DNA from: Bacteroidales bacterium UBA4070
GTDB lineage: Bacteria > Bacteroidota > Bacteroidia > Bacteroidales > VadinHA17
Direction of reading: 5' to 3'
Assembly: GCA_002383485.1 (NCBI GenBank)
Contig: DFYY01000026.1
Coordinates: 1-12,604, forward strand
DNA length: 12,604 nt
Below, in pieces: positions 1 to 6,060 of the stretch. The notes beneath the pieces were generated by a model. That model did not search any database and was not told the DNA's origin. It was given only the letters and a program-made list of their open reading frames with translations. The number at the start of each line of letters is the position of its first letter. Positions within the stretch are counted from its first letter, which is position 1. Position numbers and translations under genes: made by a program.

Positions 1-2070
1 AAAATCGCTGAGCTCGAGATCGAAGTTAAGGATCTACTCGAGGCACAGGCAAAACTGCGGGAGAGCATCCGCGAAACCAAAGAAGAGACAGCCAGTCTCG
101 AGGCCGCGCAGAAGGCCCTCCGCGACGAAGGGAAGACCAGCAGTGATGCCTACAAAGAGAACGCAAGGCAGATCGAGCTCAATAAAACTTCCGTTGCCGG
201 GCTTAGCCAGGAGTACAAAAACGGGCAGAGTATTCTGGCCTCGATGACTACTGCAAATAACGACAACGCCGGTACCCTTGAAAAGCTCTACGCACGGAAC
301 AAAGAACTGCGGACCATGTTACAGGGCTTAAACCTTGATACGGCGGATGGCATGACGCTACAGAAGGAGTACGTCGATGAGCTCAACAAAAACACTGACT
401 TCATCAAGACCAACTCCGATGCCTATGTTCAGCAGAAGATGAATATCGGCAATTATAAGAGTGCTCTCGAGGGCCTTCCCGGTCCCCTGGGGCAGAGTGT
501 GAAAGGTATTCAGGGTATGACACAAGCAGCCAAGGCGTTTATCATGAACCCGCTGGCAATAGTGATTGCTGCTATTGTCGGAGCCTTCACCGCGCTGACG
601 AAAGCCTTTAAGGGTACGGAAGACGGAGGAGACCGTATAAAGAAACTCTTTGATCAGATCGCTGCTGTTACCGGTGTGCTATGGGAGAGGATTGAAAACT
701 TCACAACAGGACTGGCCAAGGTCTTCTCAGGTGAGGCCAAGCTCAGAGACCTCAAGGGTACCTTCGCAGGTATGGGAGATGAAATACAGAGAGAGGTGAA
801 GCTCGCGGGAGAGCTGGCCGATATGATGGATCGCCTTGAGGATCGGGAGATTGATATGATCACTGTCTCGGCACAGCGTAAAGCTCAGATTGATAAACTT
901 AAGGAAGCTGCAGCAGACGCAAATAAGACCGAGAGTGAAAAGATATCTCTGTTAAGGCAGGCACAGCAGCTAATCGATGAAGAGACCAAGGGACAACAGG
1001 AGTTGCTTCTTACTAAGATAGCAAACGAACTCGGCACCACAGACCTGGTGAAGGTGCAGGAGCGTCTTAACCAGGTACGGGAAGACGGTAAACAGATTAC
1101 TCTCGATGAGATCGGCCTCGGCAATGCCACCAATGAAGATCGTAAAAGGACCAATGACCTCATCGCTCAATACATAGGACTCGAGGAGGACGCAGCCACA
1201 GAAAAGCGGCGCACCACTTCGACAATCTCGGGACTTGTCAAGGCTGAAATGACAGAGCGCGAGAAGGAACTCGAGGACTATAATACCGCCCTGGGGAATT
1301 ATTATAACGCTCAGATAGCAATGGCAGAAGCGGAAATGCTGGCAGAGGTAGAGCTCGAGAAGCAAAAGGCCGCAGAGAAGGAACGCATCAGGACTGAGGA
1401 GGCCGAGAAAGCGAAGCAATGGGAAGATGATCTGTCAGCCTTCAGGATAGAGAAGGCTCTGCTCGACGCAGAGAATGAACGCATCGCTCGTGAGGTCAGG
1501 CTCAATGACAGATACCAGGCTGAACTCGACGCTCTGAAGAGGGAGCAGGACGCTGAGATACAGGCAGCCCTCACCACTGGTGCCAGCGTCTCACTTATTA
1601 ACAAGAAATACGCGGCAATCGAGAAGGTTATAGAACGCGAGAAGCAGATGGCCAAGCTGGATATAACAGCCGGATTCGCCGGGGCTATCTCTGGGCTACT
1701 CAAGAAGGAATCAGCAGCAGCCAAGGCAGCGGCTATAGTTCAGACAGTGATCAATACCTATAAAGGAGCTATGTCAGCCTTCGCAGAAACGCCGGGGGGA
1801 ATCATTATCAAGTCCCTGGCAGCAGCCACCGCAGTGGCCACAGGAGCAGCAGCCGTGAGAAACATCCTGAAGACAGAAGGCAGTGCCGAGGGTGCAGCGG
1901 CAGGAGTGGCCACTCTCCCCGGTGCAGGACAAAGCGCATCAGATGGCACGGTGCCCGCGTCATCTTCACCGACGGGTACCATTGTCGTTACTCCTCCGGT
2001 CCTCGTGCTGGAAGAGTTTCAGGTTGTGCAGGACACATCGATCAAGGTAAAGAAAGCGGGAGAATTGTAA
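1..2070 (+). CDS. Phage tail tape-measure-like protein (5' end outside window)
   Basis: The reading frame is open from base 1 and in phase with the ATG at 244, so the visible 689 residues are the C-terminal part of a larger protein; 244 is not a credible start. What is seen: charged heptad-like helix at residues 1-80, a hydrophobic segment around 183-200 after 'AKAFIMNPL', a long Glu/Lys/Ala-rich coiled coil at about 265-540, then a second hydrophobic Ala/Gly-rich segment at about 576-623 containing 'KAAAIVQTVINTYKGAMSAF', and a Ser/Thr/Pro tail. Coiled coil plus isolated hydrophobic helices is the architecture of tail tape-measure proteins, and both hydrophobic segments resemble those of Bacteroidetes prophages. 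Such a protein would set tail length during assembly and may reach the host membrane at DNA ejection. The five small genes behind it fit a phage late region. Another internal virion protein is possible. Class is fairly sure, exact role inferred. Confidence 0.82.
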   Translation, partial: KIAELEIEVKDLLEAQAKLRESIRETKEETASLEAAQKALRDEGKTSSDAYKENARQIELNKTSVAGLSQEYKNGQSILASMTTANNDNAGTLEKLYARNKELRTMLQGLNLDTADGMTLQKEYVDELNKNTDFIKTNSDAYVQQKMNIGNYKSALEGLPGPLGQSVKGIQGMTQAAKAFIMNPLAIVIAAIVGAFTALTKAFKGTEDGGDRIKKLFDQIAAVTGVLWERIENFTTGLAKVFSGEAKLRDLKGTFAGMGDEIQREVKLAGELADMMDRLEDREIDMITVSAQRKAQIDKLKEAAADANKTESEKISLLRQAQQLIDEETKGQQELLLTKIANELGTTDLVKVQERLNQVREDGKQITLDEIGLGNATNEDRKRTNDLIAQYIGLEEDAATEKRRTTSTISGLVKAEMTEREKELEDYNTALGNYYNAQIAMAEAEMLAEVELEKQKAAEKERIRTEEAEKAKQWEDDLSAFRIEKALLDAENERIAREVRLNDRYQAELDALKREQDAEIQAALTTGASVSLINKKYAAIEKVIEREKQMAKLDITAGFAGAISGLLKKESAAAKAAAIVQTVINTYKGAMSAFAETPGGIIIKSLAAATAVATGAAAVRNILKTEGSAEGAAAGVATLPGAGQSASDGTVPASSSPTGTIVVTPPVLVLEEFQVVQDTSIKVKKAGEL

Positions 2071-2093
2071 TAACTAATTAACAAACAAATAAG

Positions 2094-2270
2094 ATGCTTA
2101 TCGGACTTGCAGCGGGTTCGCCTCACATGAACCGGCCCTACAGAACAGCAAAACTACAGCGGGCGAAAGCAGAACAGGCCGAGGCACCACCCGCGGTAGA
2201 GAGTAAAAAAACACTTTTCGTGACAGTATTAACATGGTTTAAACAATTAATAACCAATAAGATAAAGTAA
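2094..2270 (+). CDS. Small phage protein, 58 aa, unknown function
   Basis: A short frame running from an ATG at 2094 to TAA at 2268-2270. It fills the gap between the tape-measure gene and the next gene, and its stop overlaps the next start in a TAATG arrangement, which favours a real, translationally coupled gene. The AT-rich leader behind the preceding stop is typical of ribosome loading without a Shine-Dalgarno in Bacteroidetes. The protein has a basic N-terminal half ('RPYRTAKLQRAK'), an Ala/Glu/Pro linker, and a C-terminal hydrophobic/amphipathic stretch ('LFVTVLTWFKQLI') ending in Lys. It could be a membrane-associated peptide or a small tail accessory protein. No family is recognised and no function is assigned. 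Confidence 0.5.
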   Translation: MLIGLAAGSPHMNRPYRTAKLQRAKAEQAEAPPAVESKKTLFVTVLTWFKQLITNKIK

Positions 2271-2710
2271 TGAACACAAAATCACATTTAACCAAGGCAG
2301 AGGGCTTAAAAATCATTGATTCCCACTTTGAGAAGCTGGAGGCAAGCATTGTTTCTGCCCTAAAGGAGGCGGGAATCATTCAGGACCTCATGTTGAAAAC
2401 TGCCGACGACGTTAATCTGAACTTTGGGGATGAGATACAAGAGGCCTCACAGATTCAGGTTGGCACAAGCGGTGTGAAGCTGGATTCCGGGGCACTTGCT
2501 GACGGCGAATTTACCATGCCGGATGGCAGGAAGCTGGTCATCAAGCAGGGCGTTGTCAAGAAAATCATTGAGCCCACAGCCGAGGAGATAGCAGACAGCA
2601 TCCGCAAGACGATGAAGGATCTCAGGAACCAGGTGAAGGCACTGAAGGCAACGCAGGGGAGGGCTCCGTTCCGTGAAACTAGCCGTAAGGTTGAAAATAG
2701 CAATAAATAA
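2270..2710 (+). CDS. Phage protein with a 'DGEFTMPDGRKLVIKQG' motif, function unknown
   Basis: 146 residues. The ATG overlaps the stop of the 58-aa gene by one base; 2 nt separate its stop from the next start. Residues 1-45 are probably helical ('AEGLKIIDSHFEKLEASIVSALKEAG'-like pattern). The middle (about 72-100) has a short beta-type motif in which 'ADGEFTMPDGRK' is followed by 'LVIKQGVVKKI'. That motif resembles the C-terminal segment 'adG.ytl.dGr.i.V.dG.I..I' seen in some Bacteroidetes phage capsid or prohead-protease-related proteins. A basic helical tail (about 105-146) follows. The motif comparison is from memory and is the only link to a role. A structural or assembly protein is plausible from context, but no function is assigned. 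Confidence 0.7.
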   Translation: MNTKSHLTKAEGLKIIDSHFEKLEASIVSALKEAGIIQDLMLKTADDVNLNFGDEIQEASQIQVGTSGVKLDSGALADGEFTMPDGRKLVIKQGVVKKIIEPTAEEIADSIRKTMKDLRNQVKALKATQGRAPFRETSRKVENSNK

Positions 2711-2712
2711 CA

Positions 2713-3018
2713 ATGGCTTTCAAGAAGGGGCAGTCAGGTAATCCGGCAGGCAAGAGAAGGGGCACTCGTTCACGGACGACAATACAACTGCAAAAAGCCC
2801 TCCTCCGCCTGCTGGATGAACACATGGATAAATTGAGTGAGGACTTTGGAGTAATGAAACCAAAGGAGCGGGCAACCCTTCTCATCAATTTGGCCAAGCA
2901 CGTGACCCCGCCGGCCCTGAATCCTGAACGGCTTACAGAAGAGCAGATGGAACAGATTATTTCATACTTAGAAAAAAAGAGAAAAGATGAGCAAAGCACA
3001 ACTAAAGGCCAGAATTGA
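2713..3018 (+). CDS. DUF5681-like protein (phage terminase-associated type)
   Basis: 101 residues opening with 'FKKGQSGNPAGKRRGTRSRTT', the hallmark N-terminus of DUF5681 proteins ('KGQSGNPxGRPKG'). A predicted helix-rich body carries 'LEDHMDKL'-like and 'KPKERATLLINLAKHVTPPAL' segments, matching the usual '...LSPxxRxxLxxxLxxyvxPKL' pattern of the family. A charged C-terminal helix ('LTEEQMEQIISYLEKKRK') follows. Members are small basic phage or mobile-element proteins often encoded near the terminase, and some are proposed to act like small terminase subunits in DNA recognition. That role is not shown here. It is preceded by a 2-nt gap and overlaps the next gene by 32 nt, so it belongs to the same transcription unit. 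Its position behind a tape-measure gene is unusual. Family assignment is good, function open. Confidence 0.78.
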   Translation: MAFKKGQSGNPAGKRRGTRSRTTIQLQKALLRLLDEHMDKLSEDFGVMKPKERATLLINLAKHVTPPALNPERLTEEQMEQIISYLEKKRKDEQSTTKGQN

Positions 3019-3235
3019 ACGACTGATAACCGGTGAACCGGATGAGACGGGTATAACCGACATTATTATCATCAACAAAGATGAGACGGGGAAGCCCTTC
3101 GCCTGGGGAAGCTGGAAGCATGGCAAGTTTACGCCCGAGCAAAGAAAGGCATACGAGCAACAGACATTCCCGGAAGAGACATTACAAATCTTATATCATG
3201 TACCTGAAGATGGCAAAGAGACTACTATTGGATAA
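2987..3235 (+). CDS. Small phage protein, 82 aa, unknown function
   Basis: 82 residues starting inside the 3' end of the DUF5681-like gene (32-nt overlap), with its own 3' end overlapping the following frame. The N-terminus is a short basic helix ('SKAQLKARIERLITG'). It is followed by beta-prone 'ITDIIIINKDETGKPFAWGSW' chemistry and an acidic C-terminus. The arrangement of a short helix, an 'I(I)xI...' strand and a polar tail recalls small hypothetical proteins found next to DUF5681 genes in Bacteroidetes elements, but no named family is recognised. Dense overlap with both neighbours supports a real gene in a phage operon. Function unknown. Confidence 0.62.
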   Translation: MSKAQLKARIERLITGEPDETGITDIIIINKDETGKPFAWGSWKHGKFTPEQRKAYEQQTFPEETLQILYHVPEDGKETTIG

Positions 3236-3476
3236 GATTCACCGGCTACTGACGCCGGAGAAACCGCACACGCTGAAGATATACATTGACGGCACACCTG
3301 ACCTTAAATGGATACTTACCAGCAAGAAGACACCCCGGGAGATCAATGAGCAAATAAGAGCAACGACGGTACCCATGCGGTTATATAAAGAGTTGCCGCA
3401 CACCTCAGACCTTACGGTTGTCGCTGCAAGTGAGGCGGGAGCAGAAACATTGATTGAGATCTTTTTAAAAGTATAG
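3210..3476 (+). CDS. Small phage protein, 88 aa, unknown function; last gene before the terminator
   Basis: The frame stays open upstream to 3081, but that part lies inside the 82-aa gene. ATG codons at 3198 ('MYLKMAK') and 3210 ('MAKRLLL') give a more normal start. 3210 is chosen, with 3198 (92 residues) as the alternative. The product has a basic N-terminal helix ('MAKRLLLDKIHRLL'), a beta-rich centre with 'HTLKIYIDGTPDLKWILTSKK', an Ile/Arg helix around 'REINEQIRA', and a C-terminus with 'LTVVAASEAGAETLIEIFLKV'. The last segment reads like a strand-helix-strand end. It overlaps the preceding gene by 26 nt and its stop lies about 36 nt before a strong terminator, so it is probably the distal gene of the phage operon. 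No family recognised. Confidence 0.6.
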   Translation: MAKRLLLDKIHRLLTPEKPHTLKIYIDGTPDLKWILTSKKTPREINEQIRATTVPMRLYKELPHTSDLTVVAASEAGAETLIEIFLKV

Positions 3477-3511
3477 TTTTTTTCTTCTGTCGTTAATCTG
3501 ATTTGTAGTGC

Positions 3512-3541
3512 ACCCCTGGGGAATGGCTCCAGGGGTTTTTT
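3512..3541 (+). terminator. Rho-independent terminator closing the phage gene run
   Basis: An 8-bp GC-rich stem (ACCCCTGG at 3512-3519 with CCAGGGGT at 3529-3536), a 9-base loop and a run of six T follow the stop of the 88-aa gene by about 36 nt. There is no T-run in the opposite direction, so it works on the + strand. It ends exactly where the - strand gene fragment has its stop codon. Confidence 0.88.
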
Positions 3542-3713
3542 ATGCGCTCTCCTTCCTGCTGATGCCGATGTCGGAGAGAGTTTTGATGGTGTTCCTGTCG
3601 GGTACACCATACTTATTATATCCGTCATCCTGTTTTGCTATCTCTCCCCTGCGCTGGCCGTCTCGGATAAGCTGCGGAAATATTCCATAGGTTCGCAGCG
3701 ATGTGAGAATCCC
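3540..3713 (-). pseudogene. Truncated start-less fragment of a phage/mobile-element protein ('SDIGISRKES' type)
   Basis: On the - strand a 57-residue frame runs from 3713 (just after a TGA) to a TAA at 3540-3542, with no ATG. It reads like real protein: '...LIRDGQRRGEIAKQ', then a polar Asp/Asn/Tyr linker, then 'IKTLSDIGISRKES' immediately before the stop. The pattern 'GELL/GEIAxx ... TLSDIGIxxKESSxxQ' is common in small proteins of phages and mobile elements of Bacteroidetes and other bacteria. There the conserved helix normally continues with 'S-x-x-x-Q' and a further C-terminal domain. Here it is cut at the Ser and replaced by Ala-stop, inside the T-run of the phage terminator. I infer a decayed gene cut at a recombination junction; family resemblance is from memory. 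A chance open frame is possible but less likely given the motif. Confidence 0.5.
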
Positions 3714-3749
3714 TCACTACGCTATCAAAAATGGTGATTAGTGTCAAAG

Positions 3750-3765
3750 GTGACGGAAGTGACGG
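3750..3765. repeat. Two direct copies of GTGACGG at 9-base spacing
   Basis: GTGACGG occurs at 3750-3756 and again at 3759-3765 in the otherwise gene-free stretch between the gene fragment and the tRNA terminator. It may be a remnant of coding sequence (frame Val-Thr-Glu-Val-Thr-Ala-stop on the + strand) or a protein-binding repeat near an element end. The rest of 3714-3842 is A/T-rich, with no gene I can support. Confidence 0.3.
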
Positions 3766-3829
3766 CCTAAAAAGAAATTATTTTTTTTCTGATCTAGGGC
3801 AAAATTCAATCCTTGTGTTTAAAAGCGTG

Positions 3830-3875
3830 TATAAAAAATAAAAGCGGCTTACATTTTTGAATCATGTAAACCGCT
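3830..3875 (-). terminator. Rho-independent terminator of the tRNA gene
   Basis: Read on the - strand, a 12-base stem (arms at 3864-3875 and 3843-3854, AGCGGTTTACAT with ATGTAAGCCGCT, one G-T pair) with a 9-base loop is followed by a T-rich run (3830-3842). It begins 12 bases after the tRNA 3' end. The + strand side has only a weak T-tract, so its main direction is with the tRNA. Confidence 0.85.
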
Positions 3876-3887
3876 GATTTTCAATTG

Positions 3888-3961
3888 TAGCGAGAGAGAG
3901 AATTGAACTCTCGCCCTCATGATTATGAATCATGCGCTCTAACCAACTGAGCTATCTCGCC
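3888..3961 (-). tRNA. tRNA-Met (anticodon CAT)
   Basis: A 74-base cloverleaf on the - strand. The acceptor stem GGCGAGA pairs with TCTCGCT (G1-T72 is a wobble pair) and the discriminator is A. The D-arm is 'TAGCTCAGTTGGTTAGAGC'. The anticodon stem CATGA/TCATG encloses the loop TTCATAA with anticodon CAT. The T-arm GAGAG/CTCTC has the loop TTCAATT. CCA is not encoded (CAA follows). A paired or wobble first position rather than C1-A72 speaks against the initiator. Elongator Met is most likely; an Ile2 tRNA whose C34 is changed to lysidine cannot be excluded from sequence alone. The 3' end points toward the phage genes, making it a candidate attachment gene. Confidence 0.93.
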
Positions 3962-4034
3962 TCGTCTTCCGTATCAGCCTGCCGGCGGAGAAGGAGGACC
4001 TTCCTGCCTTCATAAGACGGATTTTTTGAGGCTG

Positions 4035-4068
4035 CAAATATAAATATTTTTTCATTTTGCCCGGCAAA
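4035..4068 (-). promoter_or_regulatory. Candidate promoter of the tRNA gene
   Basis: On the - strand TTTG (4065-4068) and TATATTTG (4035-4042), a full match to TAnnTTTG, are separated by 22 bases, slightly longer than the usual 19-21. It would start transcription near 4028, about 65 bases before the mature tRNA 5' end. The box sequences fit the Bacteroidetes housekeeping sigma factor; activity is inferred. Confidence 0.5.
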
Positions 4069-4119
4069 CTTTTTCTTTTCATCTATTATTTTTATATTGC
4101 ATGACACTCACCCCTGCAA

Positions 4120-4506
4120 ATGAAATCCAGGTACGAAATCGAATATACCCTCAACTCACCGGTACGGGTCCTGTTTGACAGGCTCAGCACACCCGAAGGC
4201 CTCTCAGAATGGTTCGCGGATAACGTTACCGTTGACGGAGATATCTTTACTTTTCGCTGGGATAAGGTAGAGGCACGGGCACGACTCGTATATGCCAGGG
4301 AAAACAAAGCCGTAAGATTTGACTGGCTTGACTTCGCAGATACCGAATCAAACTTCTTCGAGTTCCGAATAATTATCCATGAACTGACAAACGACGTTGC
4401 ACTCATCATTACCGACCACGCCGAAGAGGAAGAACTGGATGATGCACGAGACCTCTGGCACACCCAGATATCATACCTGAGGAAGGTGCTCGGCCTCCCT
4501 GAATGA
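4120..4506 (+). CDS. START-like domain protein (AHSA1/SRPBCC-type fold)
   Basis: 128 residues, normal for the small START-like proteins found throughout Bacteroidetes. The N-terminus 'SRYEIEYTLNSPVRVLFDRLSTPEGLSEWFADNVTV' has the strand, helix and 'LSEWFAD' signature of SRPBCC/AHSA1 proteins. Alternating strands follow ('FTFRWDKVEARARLVY', 'AVRFDWLDF', 'FFEFRIIIHELTNDVALIITDHA'), and the protein ends in the long C-terminal helix that closes the hydrophobic pocket ('DARDLWHTQISYLRKVLGL'). The fold usually binds a hydrophobic ligand or a partner protein; no ligand is known to me for this group. There is no signal peptide, so it is cytoplasmic. It lies 54 bases upstream of the permease gene, which has its own promoter. 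I see no clear promoter for it, although the upstream 100 bases are very A/T-rich. Confidence 0.85.
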   Translation: MKSRYEIEYTLNSPVRVLFDRLSTPEGLSEWFADNVTVDGDIFTFRWDKVEARARLVYARENKAVRFDWLDFADTESNFFEFRIIIHELTNDVALIITDHAEEEELDDARDLWHTQISYLRKVLGLPE

Positions 4507-4512
4507 AAGAGC

Positions 4513-4544
4513 TTTGCATCTTTCTCAAAAATAACGTACGTTTG
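4513..4544 (+). promoter_or_regulatory. Promoter of the lptF-GT-GT-ribBA-fmt operon
   Basis: TTTG (4513-4516), 20 bases, TACGTTTG (4537-4544): an exact match to the Bacteroidetes consensus TTTG-N19-21-TAnnTTTG. It begins just after the stop of the START-like gene and ends 16 bases before the permease ATG. The leader would be only about 10 bases, leaving no room for a riboswitch or attenuator. Confidence 0.82.
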
Positions 4545-4560
4545 CACCACACCCGAGACA

Positions 4561-6060
4561 ATGAAGAAGATCGATCTGTTCATGATAAGATCGTTTATAG
4601 GACCTCTGATCCTGACGTTTTTTATCGTGCTCATAATCTTCATCCTCCAGTTCCTCTGGATGTATGTGGATGACCTCGCCGGCAAAGGACTTGAACCAAA
4701 GGTCCTCTCCGAACTACTCTTCCAGTTCTCCCTTACCTTCGTCCCCCTCTCCCTCCCGCTGGCCATACTCCTCGCTTCATTGATGACCTTCGGAAACCTC
4801 GGCGAGTTCCTCGAACTGACCGCCCTTAAATCCTCAGGCATACCACTCCAGCGAATCATGATGCCCCTCTTCATATTCGCATCTTTCCTCGCAGTTGCTT
4901 CATTCCTCTTCGCTGACTATGTCCTCCCCATCTCTACCCGCAAGGCAAGAACACTCCTTACAGACATACGCCGTATGAGGCCGGAATTAAACATTCAGGC
5001 AGGGACATTTTATAACGGGATAGACGGATTCAGCATCAAGATAACAGACAAGGACCCCGAGACAAACCGTCTGGACGGAATCTACATATACGACCACAGG
5101 GAAGGTATCGGAAACACCGCGGTTATTCACGCCGATTCAGGCTACATGAATGTTACACCTGACGAAAGCGGCCTAATCCTGACACTCTATAACGGTTATG
5201 CCTACAAGGACATAGAAGAAAAGAACGTGCCTCAGGAAAAGCGGACATTCCCTTTCCGCCGCGACCGTTTCACCGAACAGACCATGGTGATCGAACTGGA
5301 AGGCTTTGGCCTGAACCGGTCTGGAATGGATATCTACCGATCCAATTACGCGATGCTCAATACATCCGATCTGACTTTTTATATAGACTCGCTCTCAACA
5401 AGATTCAACGGCAGAACCGAAACCTATTTCACCGAGTTCAGCCAGACAAGGCTCTTCACCCCTAGTCCTTTCAGGAACCCTGCTTTCAAGAAAGAAGCTG
5501 ACAGCAACGCAGTCTGGCGGTCTCAGAAGTTTAATGCCCGGGATGCCTTCGATACGCTGAACTTCATGGACAAGAACACCACCGTCAGCCGCGCACTCAG
5601 TTTCGCCCGCGAAGGCACAGCCTTTATGACCGAAAAGAGCGAGGCGCTTGTTGCCGAAGCCAAAAATCTCAGAAGATACGAGGCCGAGAGATATAAGAGA
5701 TTCACACTGCCCCTGGCCTGCCTGGTCTTTTTCTTTATCGGAGCACCTCTGGGAGCCATCATCAGGAAGGGAGGACTGGGTACGCCGGCAGTCATATCCG
5801 TACTGTTCTTCGTCATTTATTATGTGATCTCCCTCTCAGGCGAGAAATTCGCCAAAGAACTCATTATCAGCGTTCCGCTTGGCATGCTTGCCTCTACAAT
5901 CATCCTCCTGCCAATCGGGATCTTCCTGACATATAAGGCAACCACCGATGCAGCCATCATGAATGCCGAGACATATATCCTCTTCTTCAGGAAGATAGGA
6001 GCCTTCCTGACCGGTATCAAGCCCGAAAAGGATAATGAAGATACTGGTACTCTCGCCTAG
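4561..6060 (+). CDS. LptF/LptG family permease (YjgP/YjgQ), lipopolysaccharide export
   Basis: 499 residues. The N-terminus 'MKKIDLFMIRSFIGPLILTF' is typical of LptF/LptG, which together with the ATPase LptB form the inner-membrane ABC transporter that extracts lipopolysaccharide and hands it to LptC. Membrane segments lie at about 12-35, 55-77 and 99-123. A large soluble periplasmic part (about 125-378) begins with the beta-jellyroll ('ELNIQAGTFYNGIDGFSIKI', 'DGIYIYDHREG'). Three further membrane segments lie at about 381-401, 411-428 and 436-458. The conserved 'ELTALKSSGIPLQRIM' coupling-helix region is present around 86-101. The protein is longer than E. coli LptF (366 aa) because the periplasmic part carries an extra 260-375 region, as is usual in Bacteroidetes. 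Whether it acts as LptF or LptG cannot be decided, so no symbol is given. Its last 26 bases overlap the next gene. Confidence 0.9.
   Translation: MKKIDLFMIRSFIGPLILTFFIVLIIFILQFLWMYVDDLAGKGLEPKVLSELLFQFSLTFVPLSLPLAILLASLMTFGNLGEFLELTALKSSGIPLQRIMMPLFIFASFLAVASFLFADYVLPISTRKARTLLTDIRRMRPELNIQAGTFYNGIDGFSIKITDKDPETNRLDGIYIYDHREGIGNTAVIHADSGYMNVTPDESGLILTLYNGYAYKDIEEKNVPQEKRTFPFRRDRFTEQTMVIELEGFGLNRSGMDIYRSNYAMLNTSDLTFYIDSLSTRFNGRTETYFTEFSQTRLFTPSPFRNPAFKKEADSNAVWRSQKFNARDAFDTLNFMDKNTTVSRALSFAREGTAFMTEKSEALVAEAKNLRRYEAERYKRFTLPLACLVFFFIGAPLGAIIRKGGLGTPAVISVLFFVIYYVISLSGEKFAKELIISVPLGMLASTIILLPIGIFLTYKATTDAAIMNAETYILFFRKIGAFLTGIKPEKDNEDTGTLA

Noticed and set aside
1..2070. Frequent CTCGAG sites in the tape-measure gene as possible regulatory repeats
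   Set aside because: They arise from Leu-Glu pairs encoded ctc-gag in a Glu-rich coiled coil, and also occur in the core genes.
3508..3690. 60-codon + strand frame at the phage junction
   Set aside because: It begins inside the terminator stem, and the opposite strand reads a recognisable protein fragment.
3731..3841. 36-codon + strand frame between the gene fragment and the tRNA terminator
   Set aside because: A/T-driven composition, no motif and no upstream signal; not distinguishable from chance.
4092..4874. 260-codon open frame on the - strand across the START-like and permease genes
   Set aside because: It is antisense to two well supported genes, has Ser/Arg-rich low-information composition typical of reverse-strand shadows, and includes the operon promoter.
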